Positions 1 to 7,003 of a DNA stretch of 21,419 nucleotides are shown piece by piece. The translations under genes were made by a program, and so were the position numbers. The notes under the pieces were generated by a model, which was not told the origin of the DNA, searched no databases, and worked only from the letters and a program-made list of their open reading frames with translations. The stretch's first letter is position 1. Every line of letters starts with the position of its first letter. Origin of the DNA: a virus; the IMG/VR virus record IMGVR_UViG_3300032331_003181, positions 1-21,419 of that record, one strand, 5' to 3'.

Positions 1-22
1 CAAAGAAAAAGGAAAATAGTTA

Positions 23-2395
23 ATGGCCGTCGACGCTAAGTCTAGACTCAAGGAAATTATTGACTCGTATCTTGAAAAAGACGGCGGGTCAATGATTGAC
101 ACTGGCGTCGTAGCTTCACACCTTGCGCAGATGAAATTATTCGGCATCCGTCAGGGTGTCGAGTTTTTTCCTGTGCAGGATAACTTTGGCAATCAACGCA
201 AAGACTTTATCGATCGTGTAATCAAATACAACTCTCTCGACATCCGCTTCGATTCAATCTGGGATTATTCACTTTGTGATGGACAAGGTCTTTTTTACAT
301 CCGTCCAACTCAGAACAACTATCGTCTTTATTACTTTCGTAAGCACGAATATCGTAGCTATTACAACATTGATGGCGAGCTTGATGAAGTTGTAATCATC
401 TACAGCTACAAAGTCAAGAACGGGTTTGGTTACCAGCAGGACATTGATTCCGCAGGCTTAAGCGGTCCGGCCACCATGGGACAGGGCGGTGCAAAGCGTT
501 ACATCCGCCTTTCCATCAAACGCAAAACAATTGAAGAAACACATTCGGAAGGCGAGCTGTCGTTTGATAGCAACTACCAAGCAAATTTTGGTAGAACAAA
601 AACGTTTACAAATACGCTGGGCTTTATTCCTTGCGTAGAAATTTTCCATAACGTCAAGGGCTTCTCTACTGAAGGTGTTGGTGAATTTGACGCATTAGCC
701 AATCACATCTGCACGCATGATGAGATGGTTCGCACCATGCGCAAAAACGTGCAGTTCTTTGGTAACCCCACGCTTCTTTCCTCCAGGCCCAAGACTGACC
801 TGATGGAGGCCGGTGGCGAGAATGTTGTTCAGCGTCCTTCTATCGCAGCCAACTCTGGGTTTAGTGGTCCCAGCGGACTGAGTCAATCCCGATTCAAGGC
901 TGATCCAATCCACCGTGGTGTTGACGGTCAGATCAGAGTTCCACGCGTCATTGCAAACCTGGAACCAAACGACCGCGTTGGTTACATTGTTCCTGATGCC
1001 ATCACTGGCGACCAGAATTCTTTCGCACGTCAGTACCGAGAAGAAATTCGCACCGCCCTGGGTGGCGTTGACGAACTGTCAATTTCTGCAGGCGTGACTG
1101 CTACTGAGTACAAGTCATTGTTTGGTCGTGTTTCTGCCACATCCAAGAAAAAAGCAATTGCTATTTACACTTACGGTATTTGCCGTTGTTTTGAGCTAAT
1201 CATTTACCAGGAAGAACGTCTGTTCAAGGAGACGCTTGCCGCTGCCGCAGGATTAGAAAAACCCCTGGATCTCCCAGAGGAATCTAGTGCGGAAGACTTG
1301 GCAGCTTATAACGATGCCATGGGTGCATTCGATGATCAGGTCAAGCAGTTGATGATGGCTTGCCTCCAAACGCAGCAGATTCCGCCCGGTGTTTCTGGTT
1401 TGATTCCAGATGGTGATGTAACCATGCAGTGGCGTTGGCTTGGCCCTGTTTATGAGGATTCCACTCAAGACATCCTGAACAACTCCATCGTGGTGCGCAA
1501 CTTACAGGAGTTAGGTGTTGATAGCATTGAGGCACTGAAATACCTCTTCCCGTCCAAGACGGATGAGGAACGGGCCGAGATGTTATCTGGGTTTCCGTTC
1601 AGAATGGTGAATGAATTGCAGGGTGCATACTCTCAATTTGCTCGCCTTGTGGGGGGAATGATGCAAACTCCCCATCCGCAATCACCGGACTTACCGATGG
1701 CTGCGGACCCGCGATTAGATTTAACACCCTATCTATATCGCACTCTAGAAGCTTTACAAAAGGAGATGAGTTATGCAGGACGCTACCGTCCAATCGATCC
1801 CACAGACGAGCCAAGCACCAGTGGCCGTCGCTCCGAGCAGCTACGTGGTGGCAGCACCGCAAGCAGCTCCGGCCAGTTACCAGGCTCCGGCTCCGGTGGC
1901 GTATCAGGTGGGTACCAGTTACCCCCAAGCGGTACCTCAGGCAGCCCCCAGCTACCAATCCAGCCCTACTCAGTACGCCCCCCAATCCCAACCGGCGGTG
2001 GACTCGGCGGGGAATCCCTGGGAGTCGGCGTTCAACAAGGTGGTGAATCTGCTGAGCGCACCAGTCCAATCCCCGTTCCAGGGTCAACCATCGCCGCCGA
2101 CGACGGCGTATACCCCGGCCAATTACGGACAGTACAGCAGCCAAGCTACGCAACAATCGGCTCCGCAGACTTGGTCTCCCAACCAGGCATACTCGCCCAG
2201 CTATTCCCCAACCTCCTCCAATCAATCCTTGCAGGAGGCGGCAAGCCAAATGGCGGACCTCCTGGGAATGAGCCAGGACAGTCGGTACGTGATGGACGCG
2301 TTCGGGATCGAAGCTCCGGCAGTGCTGAACAACTACGCTCTAAACCTGGAGCAAATGCTGGACAGCGCAGTCGCGTGGGGAAACCGCGCCGCTGA
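23..2395 (+). CDS. Portal (head-tail connector) protein with a long C-terminal extension that overlaps the next gene
   Basis: A 790-residue protein preceded by an AAGGAAAA ribosome site. The first ~580 residues look like a phage portal, the dodecameric ring at the capsid vertex through which DNA is packaged and ejected. They are mixed alpha/beta with aromatic-rich strands near residues 80-135. Around residues 485-525 an acidic-helical segment reads 'NNSIVVRNLQELGVDS..ALKYLFP', the kind of C-terminal helix region seen in portals. Gene order (portal, scaffold, capsid) supports the call. From about residue 584 the sequence changes abruptly to a Gly/Ser/Pro/Arg-rich, probably disordered tail of ~207 residues, read from DNA that also encodes the start of the scaffold-like gene in the +1 frame. 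The body is well supported by context. The tail must be translated if the sequence is correct, since no stop occurs before 2395, but it may be functionally neutral. No terminase is visible; it would be expected upstream. Confidence 0.72.
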   Translation: MAVDAKSRLKEIIDSYLEKDGGSMIDTGVVASHLAQMKLFGIRQGVEFFPVQDNFGNQRKDFIDRVIKYNSLDIRFDSIWDYSLCDGQGLFYIRPTQNNYRLYYFRKHEYRSYYNIDGELDEVVIIYSYKVKNGFGYQQDIDSAGLSGPATMGQGGAKRYIRLSIKRKTIEETHSEGELSFDSNYQANFGRTKTFTNTLGFIPCVEIFHNVKGFSTEGVGEFDALANHICTHDEMVRTMRKNVQFFGNPTLLSSRPKTDLMEAGGENVVQRPSIAANSGFSGPSGLSQSRFKADPIHRGVDGQIRVPRVIANLEPNDRVGYIVPDAITGDQNSFARQYREEIRTALGGVDELSISAGVTATEYKSLFGRVSATSKKKAIAIYTYGICRCFELIIYQEERLFKETLAAAAGLEKPLDLPEESSAEDLAAYNDAMGAFDDQVKQLMMACLQTQQIPPGVSGLIPDGDVTMQWRWLGPVYEDSTQDILNNSIVVRNLQELGVDSIEALKYLFPSKTDEERAEMLSGFPFRMVNELQGAYSQFARLVGGMMQTPHPQSPDLPMAADPRLDLTPYLYRTLEALQKEMSYAGRYRPIDPTDEPSTSGRRSEQLRGGSTASSSGQLPGSGSGGVSGGYQLPPSGTSGSPQLPIQPYSVRPPIPTGGGLGGESLGVGVQQGGESAERTSPIPVPGSTIAADDGVYPGQLRTVQQPSYATIGSADLVSQPGILAQLFPNLLQSILAGGGKPNGGPPGNEPGQSVRDGRVRDRSSGSAEQLRSKPGANAGQRSRVGKPRR
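1758..1765 (+). promoter_or_regulatory. Strong ribosome binding site inside the portal gene
   Basis: AAAAGGAG lies 7 nt upstream of ATG 1773, inside the portal reading frame. It is one of the best Shine-Dalgarno matches in the window and fixes the start of the scaffold-like gene within the portal gene. Confidence 0.75.
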
Positions 2396-2759
2396 TACCA
2401 TCAAGGGTTATGCTGATTTTGCTATTAACGAGCATCAAGAGAATCTTGCCTACAACGAGATCCTTACCAATCCCGATGTCCTGAGCGATTACACGCTTAA
2501 GTTTTTTGGTCCTGAAGGTCCGTACCCTGTGTACGAAAACGAGCAGGAACTTGAGACACGCGGTTATCCGACTCAGTCGATTGGTCAGTTCCAAGCTGGC
2601 AACTTCCCTGCTCCCCCGACAGCTGCTGCTCCGCAAGCACCTGAGAATTTCTGGGGCACTTTTGGCGAGATGATGAATCGCGATCCTCAAAATGCCTGGC
2701 GCGTCCTGAACCAAGCTCAGCCTCAGACCGTTGCAAACAAACTGTTTGTAATGGAGTGA
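1773..2759 (+). CDS. Putative capsid scaffolding/assembly protein
   Basis: A 328-residue protein placed exactly between portal and major capsid, the usual position of a scaffold or assembly chaperone. Residues 1-165 are very rich in Pro, Ala, Gln, Ser and Tyr with repeated short PxxYQ/SYQ-like units, and are presumably disordered. Residues 165-328 are ordinary mixed sequence with predicted helices (for example around 'ALNLEQMLDSAVAWGNRAAD') and end in '...VANKLFVME'. I recognise no scaffold family signature, so the role is inferred from position and composition. The start is fixed by AAAAGGAG at 7 nt spacing. The first 623 nt are shared, in another frame, with the 3' part of the portal gene. 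Codons in this shared part favour C/G/A endings more than in the rest of the gene. Confidence 0.65.
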   Translation: MQDATVQSIPQTSQAPVAVAPSSYVVAAPQAAPASYQAPAPVAYQVGTSYPQAVPQAAPSYQSSPTQYAPQSQPAVDSAGNPWESAFNKVVNLLSAPVQSPFQGQPSPPTTAYTPANYGQYSSQATQQSAPQTWSPNQAYSPSYSPTSSNQSLQEAASQMADLLGMSQDSRYVMDAFGIEAPAVLNNYALNLEQMLDSAVAWGNRAADTIKGYADFAINEHQENLAYNEILTNPDVLSDYTLKFFGPEGPYPVYENEQELETRGYPTQSIGQFQAGNFPAPPTAAAPQAPENFWGTFGEMMNRDPQNAWRVLNQAQPQTVANKLFVME

Positions 2760-2765
2760 TTTAAT

Positions 2766-2800
2766 GCGGCCAGCAGTTGCACTTGAAAATTGCTGGCTGC
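2766..2800 (+). terminator. Stem-loop after the scaffold gene, possible terminator or processing site
   Basis: Ten-base arms 2766-2775 and 2791-2800 pair with a single G.U wobble around a 15-nt loop, just after the scaffold stop codon. It is followed by TAAAATTT rather than a clean U-run, so termination may be weak. Confidence 0.4.
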
Positions 2801-2813
2801 TAAAATTTGTGTT

Positions 2814-2838
2814 AGATAAGACACATGTGTCTTTATCT
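2814..2838 (+). repeat. Inverted repeat in the leader of the capsid gene
   Basis: AGATAAGACAC and GTGTCTTTATCT are complementary apart from one bulged base, with only AT between the arms. The element lies 40 nt before the capsid start and 8 nt after a TAAAAT (-10-like) hexamer at 2801-2806. It could be an operator or a 5' mRNA stem-loop stabilising the capsid transcript. Confidence 0.45.
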
Positions 2839-2878
2839 TTCACCCGATAAAAACACTAACACTGGAGGATAAACCAAG

Positions 2879-2894
2879 GTGTTTATTGATAGCT
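2879..2894 (+). CDS. Major capsid protein, exon 1 (first 5 codons plus one base)
   Basis: GTG at 2879 has GGAGG at 2864-2868 (10 nt spacing), the strong ribosome site expected for a capsid gene. The frame stops after five codons unless the intron 2895-3720 is removed. Splicing after T2894 joins the last base to AC at 3721-3722 and gives MFIDS-Y-FPKILGAELYRP in one open frame. The exon ends in T, as group I introns require at position -1. The exact start codon is an inference from the ribosome site and the frame. Confidence 0.75.
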
Positions 2895-3471
2895 AGTTCA
2901 GATCCTGGTAGGTATTTCCTTTCAAGATTTGGTAAATAGCTCCGTGATTGCAATTAAACTTTTCGGCAATTTTTCGATAAGAAAGACCAGCCTCTTTTAA
3001 AGATTTGATTTTAATCACGTCGTCCGAAGAAAACTTTCTCAAAGAGTTTTTCGGCCTTCCTTTACTGGCAAAACCATTGTTTTTGTAACAACCGTTTTTC
3101 CAAGCCCTTGTTAGATTTTCTTGTTTGGTAACGATTTCAAGATTATCAAGTTGATTATTCCTCTTGTTATTATCTTTGTGATCGACTTGAAGGGAGAAGT
3201 TACTGGTTCCATGGGAACGCAGATCCAATCCCAAAAAAGCCACAGCCATCAAGACATGAAGATGAAAACGTTTCCTCTTCCCATCTACAAGAATTGAAAC
3301 TCGGTTATAAACACTGGTTGTACTGATGGACAGCTCTCGAAAATATTCTTGATTATCGGGATCAAGACGTTTCTCAAAAGCCTTACCTTCTTCAGTTAAG
3401 TAAAGATTACCAAATCCGGGAACAAGCTTTGGTTCCATGTTGTTCATGAACAAGTTTCCAAAGCATAGCAT
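2893..3471 (-). CDS. HNH homing endonuclease encoded antisense inside the capsid-gene intron
   Basis: A 192-residue protein. The HNH core at residues 96-114 reads 'VDHKDNNKRNNQLDNLEIV' (His98, Asn105/106, Asn110), the standard phage HNH arrangement. Residues ~146-188 form a helix-turn-helix ('SYRKIAEKFNCNHGAIYQIL') suited to recognising the target site. The N-terminus resembles NUMOD4-like segments of such enzymes, but weakly. Such proteins nick or cut intron-lacking alleles to spread their host element. It is unusual in lying on the strand opposite to the intron, and its stop codon (CTA on the plus strand, 2893-2895) straddles the exon 1/intron boundary. Translation may begin at Met1, Met9 or Met12. 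No promoter was identified with confidence. Confidence 0.9.
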   Translation of the reverse strand: MLCFGNLFMNNMEPKLVPGFGNLYLTEEGKAFEKRLDPDNQEYFRELSISTTSVYNRVSILVDGKRKRFHLHVLMAVAFLGLDLRSHGTSNFSLQVDHKDNNKRNNQLDNLEIVTKQENLTRAWKNGCYKNNGFASKGRPKNSLRKFSSDDVIKIKSLKEAGLSYRKIAEKFNCNHGAIYQILKGNTYQDLN

Positions 3472-3720
3472 GCCTCAACTGAACGCTCAACGTTGTCACC
3501 TCACCGAGTAATCGATGAGTGCAAACTGGATGAATTCAGGGAAGCCCTAACGTCAAGCCGAGGGTAATCCTGAGCCAAGCCAATCAAGAACGTGATTGGA
3601 AGGTGCAGAGACTACTGGGTGTAACACGATCTTGTTACGTAATACCAGAATTAGCGTCCGGCATCCCACAGGGATGAAGAGATAGTCCACCCCTCTAAGA
3701 AACTAGAGACCAGGAGAACG
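2895..3720 (+). ncRNA. Group I intron (subgroup IA-like) interrupting the major capsid gene
   Basis: The 3' quarter (3479-3720) folds as a canonical group I core: P2 near 3500-3519; P3 CTGGAT 3526-3531 with GTCCGG 3656-3661; P4 TCAGG 3536-3540 with CCTGA 3569-3573; P5 CCCT 3545-3548 with AGGG 3561-3564; P6a CCAATCA 3580-3586 with TGATTGG 3593-3599; P7 GACTA 3610-3614 with TAGTC 3683-3687; P8 CATCCC 3662-3667 with GGGATG 3671-3676; P9 CTCTA 3693-3697 with TAGAG 3704-3708. A nested hairpin (3615-3648) between P7 and P3 fits P7.1 of subgroup IA, as in T4 td. The intron ends in G3720. GTTCAG 2896-2901 pairs perfectly with CTGAAC 3479-3484, closing a loop that contains the endonuclease gene. The exact P1/guide pairing with exon 1 is not fully resolved. 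Confidence 0.9.
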
Positions 3721-4868
3721 ACTTTCCAAAGATTTTAGGTGCGGAACTTTATCGTCCCCACCCTGCGTACATCGCTGAGATGGCTGTGGAGCCCGTGGTT
3801 GTCCACGACTTCACACGTCAGCCTGGTCAAACTGTTCAGTTAGACCGGTATAAGTTCTGGGGTAGCCCTGGTACTAAGGACAGCCGTGAGCGTATTGCTG
3901 ATCAAACGATTGGTACCGCTAACGCCCGTAACATCACCAAAGAAAAAGTTCTGGTGGTGCTTAAGGAGTACACGGGTCCTGCGGATCCGGGCGATCCGAC
4001 TCAGCCCAGTACATTCAAGATTGCTCGCGAAACTTTGGTTACCGCCCAGCGCATGCTGCTGGACACCGGCAACCTGAATATGTTCCACCAGTCGATCGGT
4101 AGTCTGACGCTGCTTGATGACTATCGCCGGTGGCGTGACCGCGTCTTTATTGATGAACTGTCCAAAACTGAAGCAAACGGCCTGGCTTCTACCACTCAAG
4201 GCGGTTATTTCTTCCCTGGCAGTAAAGTCAAAGATGCTTCTGGTCGTATTTCTTACACCAGCACTGAGTACGCCGCTGACCTGCAGCAGTTCCAGGTGCG
4301 TACCGACCTTCTGAACGTTGTTAAGGACTTACGCAAGCGTAACGTCCCCACCTACGCTGATGGTCTGTATCGTTGCATCTGCGATCCTACGTTCATGATG
4401 CACCTGCGTCGTGACCCTGACTTCCGTGAGATCGCCCGCTACGCTGGTAATCCTGGCCAAGGCATGTACATGGGCAACCCCATGCTGCCTAACAATGCCA
4501 GCTTCTTCCAAGGTCCTCAGGCAGGCCAAGCTTACTTCCTGGCTGGTGAACCTGTTATGCCTACTGGCGTGCAGTTTGAAGGCGTTAAGTTCTTCGAATC
4601 CACCAACTTCCCGACCAAAAACACCACTAGCTCTTTTGACGGCGGTAGCACATTTGCTTCACGTGAAGTTTCCCAAGGTTACTTCTTTGGTCCTCAAGCT
4701 GTTGGTGTTGGTATCGGTGGCCCGAATGCCCAGGTGCTTATCAACAACAATGATGATTTCAGCCGTTTTATCATTCTTATCTGGCAACTGTACGCCGGTT
4801 TTGAAATCCTAAACAAGGATTTTGTAACCACCGCGTTTAGCTTTGTGCAAGATGACGGTAACATCTGA
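3721..4868 (+). CDS. Major capsid protein, exon 2
   Basis: With exon 1 this gives a protein of about 387 residues, a normal size for an HK97-fold capsid subunit, which forms the icosahedral shell. The frame is open from the splice site through FPKILGAELYRPHPAYIAEM; the internal ATG at 3780 has no ribosome site and would drop this conserved-looking N-terminal arm. Later parts include a long charged N-arm ('TRQPGQTVQLDRYKFWGSPG'), a helix-rich middle and a C-terminal aromatic stretch ('RFIILIWQLYAGFEILN'). The call rests on its place after portal and scaffold, its size and the strong upstream ribosome site; I cannot show homology without a search. T-ending codons such as GGT and CGT are frequent, as expected for a highly expressed gene. 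Confidence 0.8.
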
Positions 4869-4903
4869 TCAATAACGTAAACAACTAACAAAAGGAAAAA
4901 TAA

Positions 4904-5710
4904 ATGACCTATTTGTCCGCTAAGAAAATCTACCCAGGCAACTGGGCAATGCCTCTGAACGGTTGGTACAAGAATATTGATTCCAACGCTCAGGGCGGTT
5001 CTAGCCTCAACAGCACTAATTCCGGTCCTACGTCGGTACTTGCTGTTCCCGGCTATCGTTATTTCCAGCAACGTGGTTATGTTGCTGTTACCACCACTTC
5101 TGGTGCTGGTAGCGTCAACTCTGCTGCCGTAATTGTTCCCTCGCCTTATCGTCAGGACGACACTCGTACTGACATCACAGGCATGGTAATCTCTGGCAGC
5201 AGCACACTGCCTGCTTACGTGTATCGCTCCACCATTTCCGTTGCTTCTGGCTGGGGTGATGGCCGCGTGGCTTCCGGTGTTTATGCCGCTACCGGTAACG
5301 TCCTTTCGTTCGGCCGTAGCAACGCTGGTGCTCCTGTCGCCGCTTCTGGCGTGGGTGAAGGTGTGATTCAGGCTAACCTCACCTCCACAGTTTCTGGCAC
5401 TCAAGTTGGTGAGATTTATTTTGCGGGTGGTTCCGCCGCTTATGGCGCCAACCCCTATATCACCAACTCTGGCGCCCTTGGCCCCACGGTCAGCAGCGCA
5501 TACTACCCCGTCACTGCAGCTACCACGTTGCGCGTGTTTGCTAAAGAAACTGCAAACTCCACCACAACTTCCGGTGGTTTCTACATCTCCAGTGGTGATT
5601 CCGCCGCTGGTCGTGTTGGTTACTTTGTGGTTGAAGTCTGCTATCTTCAGCCTGACGAGGCTCCTGGCTACGAAGATATCGATGCGTACCTGCTTGGCCG
5701 AACTGTCTGA
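4904..5710 (+). CDS. Probable abundant virion protein (capsid decoration or head fibre type)
   Basis: A 268-residue protein rich in Gly, Ser, Thr, Ala and Val and nearly free of Lys and Glu in its middle, a composition typical of beta-rich surface proteins. It begins 35 nt after the capsid gene with an AAAGGAAAAA ribosome site. The sequence runs as short beta-strand blocks ('GYVAVTTTSGAGSVNSAAVI', 'TTLRVFAKETANSTTTSGGF') and ends in an acidic segment, 'PGYEDIDAYLLG'. Codon use matches the capsid gene. No signal peptide or enzyme motif is present. Position next to the capsid suggests a decoration or head protein; a minor capsid or fibre role is also possible. Confidence 0.6.
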   Translation: MTYLSAKKIYPGNWAMPLNGWYKNIDSNAQGGSSLNSTNSGPTSVLAVPGYRYFQQRGYVAVTTTSGAGSVNSAAVIVPSPYRQDDTRTDITGMVISGSSTLPAYVYRSTISVASGWGDGRVASGVYAATGNVLSFGRSNAGAPVAASGVGEGVIQANLTSTVSGTQVGEIYFAGGSAAYGANPYITNSGALGPTVSSAYYPVTAATTLRVFAKETANSTTTSGGFYISSGDSAAGRVGYFVVEVCYLQPDEAPGYEDIDAYLLGRTV

Positions 5711-5723
5711 ATAAGCTAAACTG

Positions 5724-5746
5724 GGACCAGAATTAACATCTGGTCC
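5724..5746 (+). repeat. Perfect 8-bp stem-loop ending 2 nt before a start codon
   Basis: GGACCAGA 5724-5731 and TCTGGTCC 5739-5746 enclose a 7-nt loop; ATG follows at 5749. A TAAACT hexamer at 5717-5722 could be a -10 box. No Shine-Dalgarno lies between stem and start. It may terminate the upstream transcript, stabilise a new 5' end or control translation. Confidence 0.5.
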
Positions 5747-5748
5747 TT

Positions 5749-6159
5749 ATGCTTTACCAGCACAAAAAAACTGGCGCTCGCGTCAAGGTTGTAAGTGAAC
5801 TTGATAATGGCGATTGGTTCATGGTCGAAGATCAGGACGGTCGCCTTTACACCGCTTACAAATCTGAACTTATCCCGGATGAAGAGGCTACCAAAAAAGT
5901 AAAAACTCTTCAAGTCAAGGATAAGGCGGCCAAAGAGGACCCACGGGATTTCCCCCCTGATCACCGTTTAAATGTCAATTCCGCTACCGCACAAATGCTT
6001 GCGGATCACATTAAGGGAATTGGTCTTAAAACAGCACGTGAGATTAAAGATCTTCAGATGTCTCTGTCGGGTGAAAGATTCAATAATCTTGAACAGCTGA
6101 AGCAAATCAAGCGTGTTGATTGGGAGTCCGTACTTGCTGCTGATTTAATTCGCGTATAA
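5749..6159 (+). CDS. Helix-hairpin-helix (ComEA-like) protein, possibly virion DNA-binding
   Basis: A 136-residue protein in two parts. Residues 1-45 form an SH3-like beta segment ('GARVKVVSELDNGDWFMVED'). Residues ~75-136 resemble ComEA-type tandem helix-hairpin-helix motifs: 'LNVNSATAQMLADHIKGIGL' contains the NVNxAxxxxL entry and the IKGIGLKTA hairpin, and 'FNNLEQLKQIKRVDWESV' gives the second helix pair. These motifs bind DNA backbone without sequence preference. In a structural-gene block it might contact packaged DNA or the portal region, which is inference. The gene ends shortly before a strong terminator. Confidence 0.6.
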   Translation: MLYQHKKTGARVKVVSELDNGDWFMVEDQDGRLYTAYKSELIPDEEATKKVKTLQVKDKAAKEDPRDFPPDHRLNVNSATAQMLADHIKGIGLKTAREIKDLQMSLSGERFNNLEQLKQIKRVDWESVLAADLIRV

Positions 6160-6173
6160 CCATCTCCACCAAG

Positions 6174-6197
6174 CCCCTGGGAAACCAGGGGTTTTTT
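6174..6197 (+). terminator. Rho-independent terminator
   Basis: CCCCTGG (6174-6180), loop GAAA, CCAGGGG (6185-6191), then six T residues. A GNRA-type tetraloop on a perfect 7-bp GC-rich stem with a U-tract is a textbook intrinsic terminator. It ends the transcript of the head module. Confidence 0.92.
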
Positions 6198-6226
6198 AAT
6201 CTTACAATGAAGAATAAAACAATACC

Positions 6227-6964
6227 ATGGCAGGCATAACATACTTAGGACAGGTGGGTTCTACCGGAACATCAACCGGTCCCCATAAGCATGTTTATGT
6301 GAAAGATCTTTCGACTGGACAGTATATTGATCCTTCTACTATTCGTTCTGCTTTAGCTGGTGTTCGCGTTGGCGAGCAAAGAGTACCAGCACTGATTAAA
6401 AACAAAGAAGGCAAATACGACTTCAATCCACAAGCTGGGATCAGCCTGACTTCCAAGTATGGTCCGCGCAGTGCCCCAACCAAAGGCGCTAGTTCGTTTC
6501 ACCAAGGAGAAGATTGGGCTCTTCCAGAAGGAACTCCGGTTTATTTTGAAGGTTCTGGTACATACAAACCCCTTGCTAATCAAGGCGGTTACGGCAACCT
6601 GGCAGCATTTACCACAGGGGATAACAAATACGAACTTGGTTTCGGACATATGAAGTCCCTTGGTAAGGCCGGGGCTACTGCGTCAACTGCACCAACTGCA
6701 GCACCGACTCAACCACAAGGGGGCACAGATTCTCGCGCTGACGACATCATTAAAGCATTTATGTACGGCGCTCAGCTGCAGGGCAGAGAACCAGAAAAAC
6801 CCAAGAAAACAATACAAGACACGCTCAAAGAACAGTTGGTTGGAGGTTTAATTTCACAAGCACTCAACCCCATGGGATTCCTGGATTCTTACAGAACAAA
6901 CGATCCGCTACTTATGGGTCAATCCAGCGCCACATCAGATTATCTCAATGGCCTGTTTGGTTGA
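6227..6964 (+). CDS. M23/LytM-type peptidase with circularly permuted motif order, virion-associated
   Basis: A 245-residue protein carrying all the recognisable metal and catalytic motifs of M23 zinc endopeptidases, which cut peptide cross-bridges of peptidoglycan, but in swapped order. Residues 8-24 read 'GQVGSTGTSTGPHKHVY', the element that normally ends the domain (HxH: His20, His22). Residues 78-106 read 'YGPR...FHQGEDWALPEGTPVY', the element that normally begins it (His92, Asp96). 'GYGN' and 'GFGHM' (His141) follow. The C-terminus after ~160 is a Pro/Gln-rich linker and an amphipathic tail ending near 'LNPMGFL' (213-219), shared with the transglycosylase at 9338. A virion-borne enzyme that opens the wall during DNA entry is the best inference. 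No signal peptide and no Shine-Dalgarno are present. A LytM-like non-enzymatic role is possible. Confidence 0.7.
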   Translation: MAGITYLGQVGSTGTSTGPHKHVYVKDLSTGQYIDPSTIRSALAGVRVGEQRVPALIKNKEGKYDFNPQAGISLTSKYGPRSAPTKGASSFHQGEDWALPEGTPVYFEGSGTYKPLANQGGYGNLAAFTTGDNKYELGFGHMKSLGKAGATASTAPTAAPTQPQGGTDSRADDIIKAFMYGAQLQGREPEKPKKTIQDTLKEQLVGGLISQALNPMGFLDSYRTNDPLLMGQSSATSDYLNGLFG

Positions 6965-6975
6965 TTACTTGCTTT

Positions 6976-6981
6976 TATAAT
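6976..6981 (+). promoter_or_regulatory. Putative -10 box (TATAAT)
   Basis: A consensus TATAAT lies 22 nt before the GTG start at 7004, just after the preceding gene. A convincing -35 was not found. The same hexamer with nearly the same spacing occurs at 10276-10281. Confidence 0.4.
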
Positions 6982-7003
6982 TGAAAGACAACGACACGTA
7001 GAA

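Noticed and set aside
1599-2249. 216-codon open frame on the minus strand
   Set aside because: It is antisense to the portal/scaffold overlap, whose composition (few A/T-rich codons) removes stops in several frames. It has an Arg/Gly/Leu-rich composition, no ribosome site and no domain.
2340-2843. 167-codon minus-strand frame under the scaffold gene 3' end
   Set aside because: Antisense shadow; its start falls in the inverted repeat at 2814-2838 and nothing in it is recognisable.
4411-4812. 133-codon plus-strand frame inside the capsid gene
   Set aside because: It is a +1 shadow of the capsid frame with Leu/Ser-rich composition and no ribosome site.
4694-5404. 236-codon minus-strand frame opposite the capsid and decoration genes
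   Set aside because: Its Thr/Arg/Ser-rich sequence mirrors Gly/Ala/Val-rich coding on the plus strand; it spans two real genes and has no start signals.
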